In this document: positions 1 through 10,846 of the stretch, one piece after another
How positions within the stretch are numbered: the stretch's first letter is position 1
Layout of the letters: every line of letters begins with the position of its first letter
Source: Chroicocephalus ridibundus
Lineage: Eukaryota > Chordata > Aves > Charadriiformes > Laridae
Length of the DNA: 64,000 nt
Direction: 5' to 3'
NCBI RefSeq assembly: GCF_963924245.1
Contig: NC_086286.1
Coordinates: 120,292,020 to 120,356,019 of the forward strand
The notes under the pieces: model-generated
Told to the model about the DNA's origin: nothing
Seen by the model: only the letters and a program-made list of their open reading frames with translations
The model's database searches: none
Made by a program: the position numbers and the translations under genes

Positions 1-584
1 TGCTTCCTCGGGAAACTTAGAAATTTCTCTAGAGAATCTCTCTCCTACATTTACAGCCAGGCTGTATCGTTTATAACTTTGTCGCACGTTTTGTATATTT
101 AACGGTACTTTTATTTGCACATGCTTTGCAGACAGTGTATTTATCACCGGCAATCCTAAGAACCTATGTATCTGTTGTTTAAACAAACTGCACTGTTTAA
201 GTAGCTAGTCGTTTCGGTTTCTCACTGAAGGTGACCAAAGACTCGAGAGTGGTCATGCTAGTTCAGGAGCACGACTAGACTGAAGGTGCAGTCCACTGTT
301 AGTGTATCCAAATCGTAACAGCTTAATGCATATTAAACTCGACTGGACTGATAGTACTGAATTGGGCATCACTCAGAATTTAAACCTAGCTGCATCCAGC
401 CTCCCACCTCGGTGAGGAGTGTTAGTACGCCAGGGGGTTTATTTTCTGCCAAAACCGCTTTGTCCCCTTTCATGCAACAGGAGGAAATTCAGATACACAA
501 ATGAGGGGAAGTAAAATAGTATCCACTGTTCTCTGGAAAGCTTCCCCGAAAGGAGGTTTTGAAACACACGAAAACTCAGTGCAA
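1..584. other. Unassigned sequence before the first CR1
   Basis: I see no recognisable gene, RNA or repeat here. Short open frames near 440-735 on both strands look like chance and partly run into the CR1 copy downstream. Confidence 0.5.
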
Positions 585-1646
585 CTGAGCACTGGCTGGA
601 TGGGCCGTCCCAAAAAGTGGTGGTCATTGGAGTTAAATCCAGCTGGCGGCCGGTCACAAGTGGTGTCCCTCAGGGCTCAGTATTGGGACCATTTCTGTTT
701 AACATCTTTATTGATGACCTTGATAAGGACATAGAGTGTATCATCAGCAAGTTTGCAGATGACACGAAGCTCAGTGGCAGTGTTGATCTACATGAGGATA
801 GGGAGGCCCTACAGAGAGACTTGGATAGATTGGACCGATGGGCCAATGCTAACGGTATGAGCTTCAACAAGGCCAAGTGCCGGGTCCTGCACCTGGGCCA
901 CAACAACCCCATGCATCGCTACAGGCTTGGGGAAGTGTGGCTGGAGAGCTGCCTGGCAGAAAAGGACCTGGGGGTTCTAATTGACAAGCTGCTGAACATG
1001 AGCCAGCAGTGTGCCCAGGTGGCCAAGAGGGCCAATGGCATCCTGGCTTGTATTAGAAATAGTGTGACCAGCAGAAGGAGGGAGGCGATTGTCCCCCTGT
1101 ACTCAGCACTGGTGAGGCCACACCTTGAGTATTGTGTCCAGTTCTGGGCACCTCAATACGAGAGAGATATCGAGGTGCTGGAGCGAGTGCAGAGGAGGGC
1201 AACGAAGCTGGTGAAGAGCCTGGAGAATAAATCTGATGAGGAGCAATTGAAGGAGCTGGGACTGTTTAGTTTGAGGAAGAGGAGGCTGAGGGAAGACCTC
1301 ATCGCTCTCTACAACTACTTGAAAGGACATTGTAGAGAGGTTAGTGCTGGTCTCTTCTCACAGGTAATTAGCGATAGAACAAGAGGGAATGGGTTCAAGC
1401 TGCAGCAAGGGTAGGTTTAGGCTGGACATTAGGAAAAAATTCTTCCCAGAAAGAGTGGTCAGACACCGGAATAGGCTGCCCAGGGAGGTGGTGGAGTCAC
1501 CATCCCTGGATGTGTTTAAGACTCATTTAGATGTGGTGTTAAGGGATATGGTGTAAGGGAGAACTTTGTAGAGTGGAGTTGATGGTTGGACTCGATGATC
1601 CCAAGGGTCTTTTCCAACCTAAATGATTCTATGATTCTATGATTCT
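585..1646 (+). mobile_element. CR1 LINE, 5'-truncated, with 3' tail
   Basis: This is a non-LTR retrotransposon fragment of the avian CR1 family. It carries the C-terminal half of the ORF2 reverse transcriptase, then a short 3' UTR containing the usual CR1 phrase 'ttggactcgatgatc' and 'ttttccaacct'. It ends in three tandem ATTCTATG-type units at about 1622-1646, which is the diagnostic CR1 3' end. The 5' end is cut off inside ORF2, as in most CR1 insertions. The exact 5' border is uncertain by perhaps 20 bp. A second CR1 tail of another subfamily follows within 10 bp. Confidence 0.95.
587..1556 (+). pseudogene. CR1 ORF2 reverse transcriptase, C-terminal part, frameshifted
   Basis: The frame is open from 563 to 1414, with CR1-like residues from about 587. 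Family motifs appear in order: GVPQGS at 662-679, the catalytic FADD box at 752-763 (both aspartates kept), a KCRVLHLG segment, then LVRPHLEYCVQFWAPQ and the ERVQRRATKL block typical of CR1 C-termini. The frame stops at 1412-1414. One extra base near there moves the remaining CR1 residues (RFRLDIRKKFF onward) into the next frame, which ends at a TAA at 1554-1556, the expected C-terminus. The endonuclease domain and the N-terminal part of reverse transcriptase are missing, so the copy cannot be active. No initiation codon for the original protein is present. Confidence 0.92.
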
Positions 1647-1654
1647 AACAGGAG

Positions 1655-1988
1655 ACAGGGGAATTCTCCTAGGGGAGATATAGGGAGGGATTCTTTATGA
1701 GGGAGTGTAGCAATAGGACGAGGGGTAACAGTTTTAAACTGAAAGAGGGGAAATTTAGATTAGATATTAGGAAGAAATTCTTTACTGTGAGGGTGGTGAG
1801 ACACTGGAACAGGTTGCCCAGAGAAGTTGTGGATGCCCCATCCCTGGAAGTTTTCAAGGCCAGGTTGGATGGAGCTTTGAGCAGCCTGGTCTAGTGGAAA
1901 GTGTCCCTGTCCATGGCAGGGCGGTTGGAACGAGATAGTCTTTAAGGTCCCTTCTAATCCAAACCATTCAATGATTCTATGATTCTAT
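1655..1988 (+). mobile_element. CR1 LINE 3' end, second subfamily
   Basis: This 5'-truncated CR1 tail lies directly downstream of the previous one in the same orientation. A frame at 1697-1894 gives the CR1 C-terminus (FRLDIRKKFFTVRVVRHWNR, then LPREVV and SLEVFKARLDGAL) and stops at the normal place. The 3' UTR has the 'tccatggcagggcggttgga' phrase, then ATTCTATG units at about 1970-1988. UTR and C-terminus differ from the copy at 585-1646, so this is a separate insertion of another subfamily and not a duplication. Its closest relative in the window is the element at 63781-64000. Confidence 0.92.
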
Positions 1989-3597
1989 GCTTATAATAGA
2001 AATTGAATGGCTAGGTGACATAAAGCAAGATGGAAAAGCAGAAGCTCCCTGGACCTTAATAGCAACTGCTTCTAGAGAAGCTAAAAAGGGACCTGTTAGC
2101 GTATAGTCGAAAGGTAACTCTTGGAGAACTTGCTGTTTGCTGTATGAGAAAGTAACTTGAAAAAAAGCCAGTGCCTGTGAAGAAACTTTCAGTGGGGCTG
2201 GCAGACAATGCTGAAGTGAGGAAGGATTGGCCCAGAATAGGTCCTACTTAGGTTTGGACTTTGAAGAAAGAGAAGTGCTTTTTACTCATTAAATTATTCA
2301 GAAGTTATTCTATTGCTGCAAAACATCACGGGTCAGTATTTACTTTGAAATGCCTTGTTGAAGTTTTTCAGATGGAAAAGTGGAAACTTTCCAGACGGAT
2401 TTACTAAGAGTAGATCACTGTTTTTCCAGCAGAAGAGTACGTGGAATTACTCAGGAGTAGTTGTTTCGTTTTAAATTCACAGCCCGCCTTCACTTGAATT
2501 AACTTGCAACTGCAGACAAGTCCTAAAAGAAACATTGATGAAATGCCAAAGTAATAGAAATATCCTGTAGTCAATTGATTCATCCAGGTCTTTAGATGTA
2601 GATTTTTAATTTTTTAAAAAAAAAAAGCTTTCTTCAAAGATTATTGCATTGTGGCACACATGCAGTAGTGTTTGTTAAGATCAGATATATCCTGATTTAA
2701 TTCACTGCCATGCTGCATAAACACTAGCTTCAAGAGCGACGGCATAGCATGTTATGAGATGCCTGTGAAGGGCTTCACGCGCTACACGTAAGACCGTGGC
2801 TAGGGGCGGAGAGATGAGCGGGAGCCAAGATACTCTGACGGAGGTTAGCAAACAGCATGTACTTTCGGGGAGGAAATGGGAGAACGTGCATGGATGGGTG
2901 CAGGGTGTAAAGATAGGGGGGAGTGGGACAAAAAAGAAGGGAGAAAACTTATTACTAATATTACCTGTAACATTACATCCTGAGAAAGGATGGAAAAGCA
3001 CAGTTTGAGATATTGGGATTTCAGGCCAGCTGAAAAGGATTTGTAAGCAGGTGTGAGGTAATAAAGGAAGTACAGAACTGCCCTGAGTGAACTCCTGTTT
3101 AGTTTCTCAGGGATTTGTTTTAGAAAATCATCCAGTCTTGGCTAAGAAATTGCCATCCTAGCCTTAGTTATGTTTTTCAACCAAAAAGTGTTCCTACATA
3201 TTATTTCTCCCTAAATGTGCAACATATTTTTAAAAGCACTAACAATTAACTGCTGGAACAGCAACACAGGAGTCTCTCGCTTATATACTTGAGAATTAGA
3301 TTAACTCACTTAATCAGACTGTGATGGACTGATAAACCACAGATTAACTACTGATTAACCTTCCATCCTTTTCAAAGATGGTGTGCTCCAAGGTAAACTT
3401 CAAGCTTGTATGGCCAGCATTCTTTGCAAGGACAGGTTCAGAGCAAAACCAATTTTTTTATTAAACTGGATGATATAGATGGAGAAGTGAAGACACACAC
3501 TCAGACAGGAAGACAGTCCACATTTTTAACTGCGTTCTTTGGCCTAATAAAGGAGTTTACTTCTTCCTCCTTCTTCCTCTGAAGCCTGTGACCATTA
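1989..3597. other. Unassigned AT-rich sequence
   Basis: No gene or clear transposon is visible. There is a T/A run near 2609-2627. Open frames at about 2700-3008 on both strands are under 100 codons and resemble no family I know. Confidence 0.45.
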
Positions 3598-4266
3598 AAC
3601 GTACAAAAATAGTATTACTGTAAACTCTTTCTTCTTAGCTGTAGGACTTCACAGTTGTTCTTAGATGTGATTTGTGTTCAGCTCATCAAACCTCCACAGT
3701 CTCACTGGAAAAGTGAACTATGTTCCTCACTAGTAAATTCTACTTTGATCATCTGTAAACTTCATCAGTGATAATCTTGTACTTCTTCCTAGATGCTGAA
3801 AAAGTGTTAAATTGTGTGTGGCTGAGAAACAAATATTCTGAAATTTTCTACCATCGGGTGACAGTGCATCTAAAGCTAGATCTTGTCATCCATCAGTAAG
3901 CAAAGGTTACAATCCATTTAATGTGTGCCATATGCATTTTATGTCTTTTTAGTTCCTCAATGAAAGTATTATGCACTACCAAGCCAAATTACCTGCAGAG
4001 TATGGTACATCAATACTATTCCTTTAAAAACTAGCTTGTAATCTGAAAAAAAGATATCAGGTTAGTTTGACAGGATCTATTTTCCATAAACTCATGTTGA
4101 TTGGCATTAATTCCATCCTTCAGCTCTTTACTAACTGAGCTCTATATCAGATGTTCTCTTATTTCACCAAGGATCGATGTCAGCCTGACAGGCCTATAAT
4201 TACTTGGGTTGTCCCATTCACCATTTTTAAATATTACCACAATATTAGTTTTCTACTGGTCTCAAT
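3598..4266 (-). mobile_element. Old CR1 ORF2 fossil, minus strand
   Basis: Reading the minus strand from 4264 down to about 4055 gives one frame with a single stop that follows CR1 reverse transcriptase: a NIVVIFKNG block, DNPSNYRPVRLTSILGEI, then ANQHEFMENRSCQ (CR1 usually has NQHGF..xSC). Further down, near 3764-3746, KFTDDQSRI matches the catalytic KFADDTKL box with A changed to T. Near 3660-3621, NNCEVLQLRRKSL matches the DKCKVLHLGRKN segment that follows it. Motif order and spacing fit CR1 ORF2 with frameshifts between blocks. Divergence is high, so this is an old copy with no 3' tail visible. The outer limits are approximate. Confidence 0.8.
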
Positions 4267-4967
4267 TAAATGTCTTTACTTCTGTGTATATGTATCTATC
4301 TTTCTCAACATCTGGCTTCCATCACAACGATCTGACATTCTAGCAGATAATGCAAAACTAGAAATTCACATGGGAAATGACAGCACAAGATCAAAAGAAA
4401 GAGATGTCTTAAATAAAAAAGTCTCATCTCTCCCTAACCATCTTCATCCTCTCTCCCAATGCTCCCACCTTCCTGTGACGGGAAAAGGCTGAGAAAAACA
4501 GTGCTTCTTGTAAGGTGGCCAGGCAGTAGCCTCTGAGGAGAAGCTGACTAAAACAACAATAAAGCCAGAGACAGCTCTGCGTCGTATTGATTAATGCACT
4601 ACTGGAAGGCACCCAGCGAGGAGGAAGGCACACAAACCCAGCTAGAATAGAAAAATCTGGCTCTGGCTGATTTGTATGACAGGAGACAAAGTGCTTGGTA
4701 TTTAGAGAAAAGGTAGAAAGTTGAAGCTGTGTATGACGGAGTCACAAGCCTAGATTCAGGTGGCCTACATTTCAACCAAGGCCCGGCCCCTGCTGTTTTC
4801 TATTGACTGTCTGTCTCTGAAGGTCTACAGCCAGACAATAGGAAATACCAGGAATGGGGACAGAGATAGAATTTAGGCCACATTAATTTCCATCAAAGAG
4901 CTGTCATGTGTATGAGAGAGAGACAGAGTTAGGCCAAAGAGTGAATATGAGATTTTTTATTTTTTTT
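4267..4967. other. Unassigned sequence
   Basis: I see no gene or confident repeat. The first part may hold more of the minus-strand CR1 fossil, too decayed to call. A purine-rich GAGAGA stretch lies near 4914-4930 and a T-run near 4955-4973. Confidence 0.4.
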
Positions 4968-5172
4968 TTTATTTCCTAAGAGAGAGTGGTCAGTCACTGG
5001 CATAAGCGCCTGAGAGTCGGTGGGATCTCCGTCCTCAGATATGTTCAAACCTTGGCTGGATGCAGTCCTGAGAAATTAGATCTAACTTTGAACTGAGCCT
5101 TGTTTTGTGCAGGAGGTTGGGTTAGATGACTTCCTGAAGACATTTCCAACGTAAATTACTCTACATTTCTAA
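4968..5172 (+). mobile_element. Worn CR1 3' end
   Basis: This reads like a CR1 C-terminus and 3' UTR: 'gagagtggtcagtcactgg', then 'ggctggatgcagtcctgag', then 'gttgggttagatgactt' and 'catttccaac', in the standard order and spacing. The terminal ATTCTATG units are decayed. It is more diverged than the copies at 585, 6005 and 56129, so it belongs to an older layer. Confidence 0.8.
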
Positions 5173-6004
5173 TTATAAAGACTGTATTGTAGACGGATGA
5201 GAGTGCAGAAGTGTGAGCAATACTACAATAAGAAAAAACAAGGTTATTAACACTAAGCCACAAAATTGTAAGTGTAGACATAAATAATTTTTTTTACTAT
5301 CTGACTATTAGTCTTCTCTAAAGAAATTTGTGGAAAGAGCCAATGACAGGAGCATTGGTTTGGAAGCACCAAATCCATCAGATCTGTGCCAACTAGTTTT
5401 GGATACAACAGCACAGGAAAAGTCCAGAGCAGCAGAGGGAAATGATCTTCAGTTGTGCTTGGTAGAGCTTTGAAAGTGAAGCAGTTCGAGGCATTTACAG
5501 GAATTTCTCATTCTTAAATATATTTGCAACGTTCGCAAAATCTTAATGCTTTAGGGCAAAAGCTAAATTCTAACTAAGCAGGCTAAATACAATTAAAAAA
5601 ATCAGAGAGAGAAAATTTCTATAATTTTGTAGCAGATGATTTCTTCTGTGCCTCTCTCCAGAAGCTAATGTAGTCCACTATCAGAAACAGTATAGCACAC
5701 TAAACCGCTTTAATCCAATATGCCAGTCTTTGTAATTCTAAATACCCAGTCTCAGAGAAATGCTGGTTATTAAACAGTATTTGAAAAGTGCTTAGAAAAT
5801 TAAAATGGCTACATAAGACATATAATGTCATTTTAGGGTCCTCATGATTTTCTTCCATTTACTATCACAAATTTTGAGTCCACCGTGCAATGCAAATCCT
5901 CCCCAGCTGTAGTCAACCCTATTTTAAGTACATACATATGTTAAAGATTATGCTGCAAGGTTCTAAGAGTTAATTTATTTTTGATGCAAAACACAAATAT
6001 TTTT
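5173..6004. other. Unassigned AT-rich sequence
   Basis: I see no gene, RNA or repeat that I can support here. Confidence 0.45.
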
Positions 6005-6496
6005 AGGAGCACAAGAAAAACACATTGACACTCTAGAGCATGTCCAGAGAAGGGCAATGAAGCTGGTTGAGGGGTCAGGAGATCATTATGAGGAGCGGCC
6101 GAGGGAGCTGGGGTTGTTCAGCCTGGAGAAAAAGAGGCTGAGGGGAGACCTTGTCACTCTCTACAACTGCCTGAAAGGAGGGTGTAGTGAGGTGTGGGTT
6201 GATCTCTTCTCCCAAATAACACGTGATAGGACAATAGGAAACGGCCTCAAGTTAACGCCAGGGGAGGTTTAGACTGGATATTAGGAAAAATGTATTCACT
6301 GAAAGCGTTATCAAACATTGGAACAGGCTGCCCAACGAAGTGGTGGAATTGCCATCCCTGGAGGTATTTAAAAAACGTGTAGATATGGTGCTTAGGGACA
6401 TGGTTTAGTGGTGGTTTTAGCAGTGTTAGATTGACGGTTGGACTTGATGATCTTAAAGGTCCCTTCCAACCTAGATGAGTCTATGATTTTATGATT
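6005..6496 (+). mobile_element. CR1 LINE 3' fragment
   Basis: This is a 5'-truncated CR1. The C-terminal reverse transcriptase block is readable: RELGLFSLEKKRLRGDLVTL at about 6106-6165, then the CR1 'cccaaataacacgtgatagg' stretch, then the 3' UTR with 'tggacttgatgatcttaaag' and 'cccttccaacctagatga', ending 'ctatgattttatgatt' at 6496. A frame is open from 6057 to 6272 and is then broken. The copy at 24089-24392 shares the same UTR wording and is the same subfamily. Confidence 0.93.
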
Positions 6497-9400
6497 AAAT
6501 TTTTACAAATATTTTTAATTATTTATACCATTTTCAAGCTTTTGATGAAAATGAGGAAACTTAGCTTGCTTAAGAACGTGATTTTGTTGTTCTTTTCAAA
6601 ACTATACTTCAGAAAATATTTACCAGGCTCTGGCCAGTTCAAGTTTGAATTTTCTAAAGATTTTTCAAGATTTAGATTACTTCATGCGAGAGGGACTGAA
6701 TCAATTCACAGTAAATATCTGAAGTTAAAAAAAAAAAAAACCACAGAAGGCTGCAATCAAGCAGAATGTGTATATGAAAGTTGGAACATTTGTTCTGGCA
6801 TAACAGGTTGCTCAAAGAAAGAAACGCAAGGAATGATTTCTTTTTTACTCAGTCATAGTTTTGGATTCTAAACTTAATTGCAATCAGAAGGCAAATCAGA
6901 AGGTATTGAATACTCCACAGCATACGATAATTTAACAGAAACAACATGCAACCTTACAGAATTCACCAAGAGACCAAGGAGAGCCTACAGTGTAAGTCTA
7001 TCACTTTCTGAATGCATACACTGCCCACCATGCAAAGGATGACAAGCAGAAACCCCACCGTCACAATTTTAAAAGAAAAAAAGCACTACCAGGCACAAGA
7101 GTCTCAATGTCACCCAAGCACATAGGTGTTGGAAAACTTTCTGGGTTCTGGATCCAAGTTTTATACCCTTGTAAATGGAGGAAGAAATTAAGAATTTAAA
7201 TTCTACCCCGCTCTGTGCCGGTTGCGGTGAATGCAAATTAGATGCCTCGCTTCTCCGTTCACTCCATGAACTCAACTAAGCATTATGATTTCCTTTCCCA
7301 CAACTGGAAATCCAAATTTTATACATTTTAGTATACTGTGTCACAATGCCTAAGTCCGTTCACAGTATTCCTATTATCTGGTAGTACTTTGAAAGAGATG
7401 ATGGTGGTACCAGTCTAGCTTAATAACTGAGACAGAAGCAAAGGGATGGCTTCTGCCATTTGTCACAAAATCCAGTAGTAACTAGTCGATCAGCATTTCT
7501 AATTGTTATGTTATTTGGTCTTGAAAATAACATCAAAATACATGCTTTGATGTTGCACTGGTTATATTCTGAGTATTGTGATGTGTATCCAGTTCTTCTA
7601 AGCCAATTCTGACAACTCAGATTTGAGTCAGGGATGTTCAGCATAACATCAAAGTTGGTAGACTTAATGCATCATTGAATTCCTTCAACTTTGCTCTCCG
7701 TAATTGTGACAAAACAACCCAGGTAATCTTCATGTAACATCAAAGCTGCAGGTATAATAACCTCCTAGATGAATGAAACAATAGAAGCATTCATTTTGTC
7801 CCCTGATTGTGAAGTTTCCTAGGTGGTTGTTGTTCTTCAGTTGTTCTTCTCTTTTTTTTGTTTAAAAATTGAACTAAAAATGACCCGTTAGTTCTAACTT
7901 TTGTTAGTAGATTATTTTTCCTTAGCTTCATCATAACAAGCATAATAATGGAAAAGGGTTATCTTCCAGAGCAATGCAGAATGAAAAAATCATTCTGTGA
8001 ACTGCCTGGGAAAAAGATTTAGGGGCCTTGTAAGAGATCTTGAATGCATAAGTTATCTGCAGACAGATAGATGGAAAGAGGGAAAGAGGGAAGGAAAAGA
8101 AAGACGTGTCAGTGTGAGGAAACTCGAGAACCCAAAAAAAAAATTAACGGCTTACTGCGTGGGGATACCAGGAGCAGCCGTCAAAAGAAATTAAAATGTT
8201 GTCAGACAAGAGATCAGAATCCATTCATTTAGTATTCTCATTTTCCATCCACCATTCCTTCCTTTTCTTATTTCCTTTTTTTTTCCCCTTTTTTTTTTTT
8301 TTTCCCCATTTTTCTTGCCCTGGAGTAGCAAATCATACATAGGTTAAACCAGGGTGAATCCAAGTCTCTAGAGGAAAGTTGAAGAGCTTCATCTGATTTT
8401 GTGCTGTAGTGAGAACTTTCAGAATAACCTCATGGATAATATTCAGGACATGCTAAGCAAAGAATGACAACGTGTTGTGAGTGGAAAGTGGAATTCACCT
8501 AAGTCATAAATGAATTCAGAAAAATAAGAATACATAAAACCCACACCAGCATTAAAAGTAAAATTGACCAAAATTTCACATTAAAAATTCTCAGTTTTTA
8601 GTGTGGTGTAACTGTATAAACATCAGCTTTCATGTTGACATCATCTACACTATTCTAGGTACATACACATTTTCAACCAAATTTAAATTAATAGTGAGAA
8701 CAAGACTAGGATAACTACATATGTTTTTTTCTCCACATAGACACACCCATGAAAAGCCTTTTTTGAAATGCTAATCATCCTTTGGGGTGGAGAAAAAAAT
8801 TGAAAAAGGGCAGGACTGTCTCTCATATCTGATGTGCTTCGTGCTATTTCTGTGAAAAATCTGCCTAAATTTGCCCAAGTTAGATGTCAAATCTAAAAAG
8901 ATAATTTTTTTAAAATAAATAACTAATTTTTCATATCCTCAACAAAGGGCTTCTGCAATTATAACAGCAACAGGCTGTATTGCCTCTTTGGTGACCACTT
9001 TTGCCCTTTTTCAATTTTCCATACCACAGACATCTTGACGTTATGAAATGGCTAATGCTCAAGTCTCCGGGAAATCATGAGGATTTTCCTTCTGATGTCT
9101 GCAAAAAGCTGAATAGGATTGAAAACTGGAACTGAGAACAGAAAAATATGACTGCCTTAGTCCCCTTTCAGCTGGCACCCAAGCAAGTGCTCCATGAGTG
9201 CTCAGGGATCTGTGTTCAAGCCAGGGAGGAGAGGATGGAGGGTAAAGGGAGAGAACGAGATCAGTGGGATTTGGGGACAGGATGGACTAACCAGCCATGC
9301 AAGGAAGCTGAAATGGGGAGGAGTGAAGACATCTGCTAGCCAAGAGTGACCATTCAAGGAGACTAGCGTTGAACATCAGTGGGGAAAAGAGACAGGCCAG

Positions 9401-10776
9401 AATTTGGTGAAGGACAAGTGGGCTTGGGAACAACTTGGCTAGAGGAATTAAAGCCCTTTGGATTCAGAGCTGGTGTGAGAAGCAGAGAGGTTGAGGACTA
9501 AAACTGAGGAAAGAGTCCTTGCCTAGGAAGCAATGTTGAAAGCTGCACAAGGGGAATAAGTAAAAGAATAAATGGAAAACAGAAAGAGGAAAAAGACCTC
9601 CTAAGCAAACGTCAGGAACAGTCAGCCAAGTACAGTAACCTGGGGCATGTACTCGCTGCTCTGCACTTGGTTGTTACAATCTTGGTTGTCCCCATCAAGT
9701 ATCTGGCTTGAATGTGCTACAGTTTCCCTCTGGGCTGGTATTTCTGTCCTGTGAAAAACATAATGTAGGTGGGAGGTGGGAAAGCAAGAGTGGGTTTTCT
9801 TCCCTATGGACTGGGATGCACAGGGGTGCCAAGAAACACTACTGACCCCATCAAATTAGAAGTGTCTTTAAGTAAATCAGGAATCCAAGGATCAAAGCTA
9901 ATATGGGAGTCTGTGGGATGTGGAAAGACCAACTGGCATGGAGCAAAGACAAGGTAATTTGGACCGCTTGGGTAAAGGGAACCTGGGCTGAAGTGTTCAG
10001 TTAAGACTGAGATGTAGCCTGTAAGCTTAGAATAGTTAATAGAACCAGTTAGGGAGGGAGATTCAATTGGAATGGGAAGTGCCAGCAATCAGAAAATAAC
10101 ACTAGTCACTGCTGAGCATATCTGTATCATCTGGAAGTGTCCCAGGTTTCACCAGTCTGGTAATACACATAAGGCATGTCCACACTGTTCATGTTCAAGC
10201 CCCTTGGGGTAGCAAGTCACAATTTTCCTTCACATCCAAAGAGATGCAATTGTCCCATAATACCTCCTCCCACTAAAATCTGGGACTCTGGAAAAAGTCA
10301 GTTCTCGTCCCAGCTAGGCTGCACGAGGTTTTTGATACCCTTAACCAAAGCAAGCTGAGGACTCTAAACGGTCTCAGGTCAGCTCTCAAACGTGCACATA
10401 GTACCCCACTGCCCACCGCCAACTTCCACTTCCAAAGGGGGGAAAAAAAACCCCAGTACAGTTCAGAGCCTGTATGCAAGCTAACAGATCAGTACTGTAC
10501 ACAACCGAGGGTCCAGGCCAGTGGAATTGAACAAGGAGCAAAGGAGCTTAGGAGGACAAATGATGAGAGGCGGTTTTTGGTATTGGTTCCATTCAGGAAG
10601 CAGAGAAAGTCTGCAAGATAGTCCTCAAGGGTCCAGTCCTGCTGTAAAACACATGTGTCCCAGCATGATGCCTGCTTGCTTCATTCACCCCTGCACGCTG
10701 GTACACGTACAGACCTTCTACCATGCAACCCTTGCCTCACTCGAGGCAGAGAATGGATGGTGCCCAAATCAAAAGT
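6497..10776. other. Unassigned 4.3-kb stretch
   Basis: I recognise no gene or transposon. There is a T-rich tract at about 8271-8311 and a purine-rich tract at about 8070-8105. The part from about 9150 to 10080 is less AT-rich than its surroundings and could contain an old repeat I do not know. Open frames here are all under 130 codons and match no family I can name. Confidence 0.4.
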
Positions 10777-10846
10777 ATCATAGGATCACAGAATGGTTTG
10801 GGTTGGAAGGGACCTCTAAAGGTCATCTAGTCCAGCCTCCTACCTG
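10777..10846 (-). mobile_element. CR1 3' tail, minus strand, very short
   Basis: The plus strand reads 'atcataggatcacagaatgg', then 'gggttggaagggacctctaa' and 'ggtcatctagtccagcctcc'. This is the reverse complement of the CR1 3' end including its terminal repeat units. Only about 70 bp remain, so it is either an extremely 5'-truncated insertion or a remnant. Confidence 0.93.

Noticed and set aside
4320..4400. 'agcagataatgcaaaactag' as a plus-strand CR1 catalytic box
   Set aside because: It resembles the box at a few bases but lies on the strand opposite the CR1 fossil next door, and no neighbouring CR1 block supports it.
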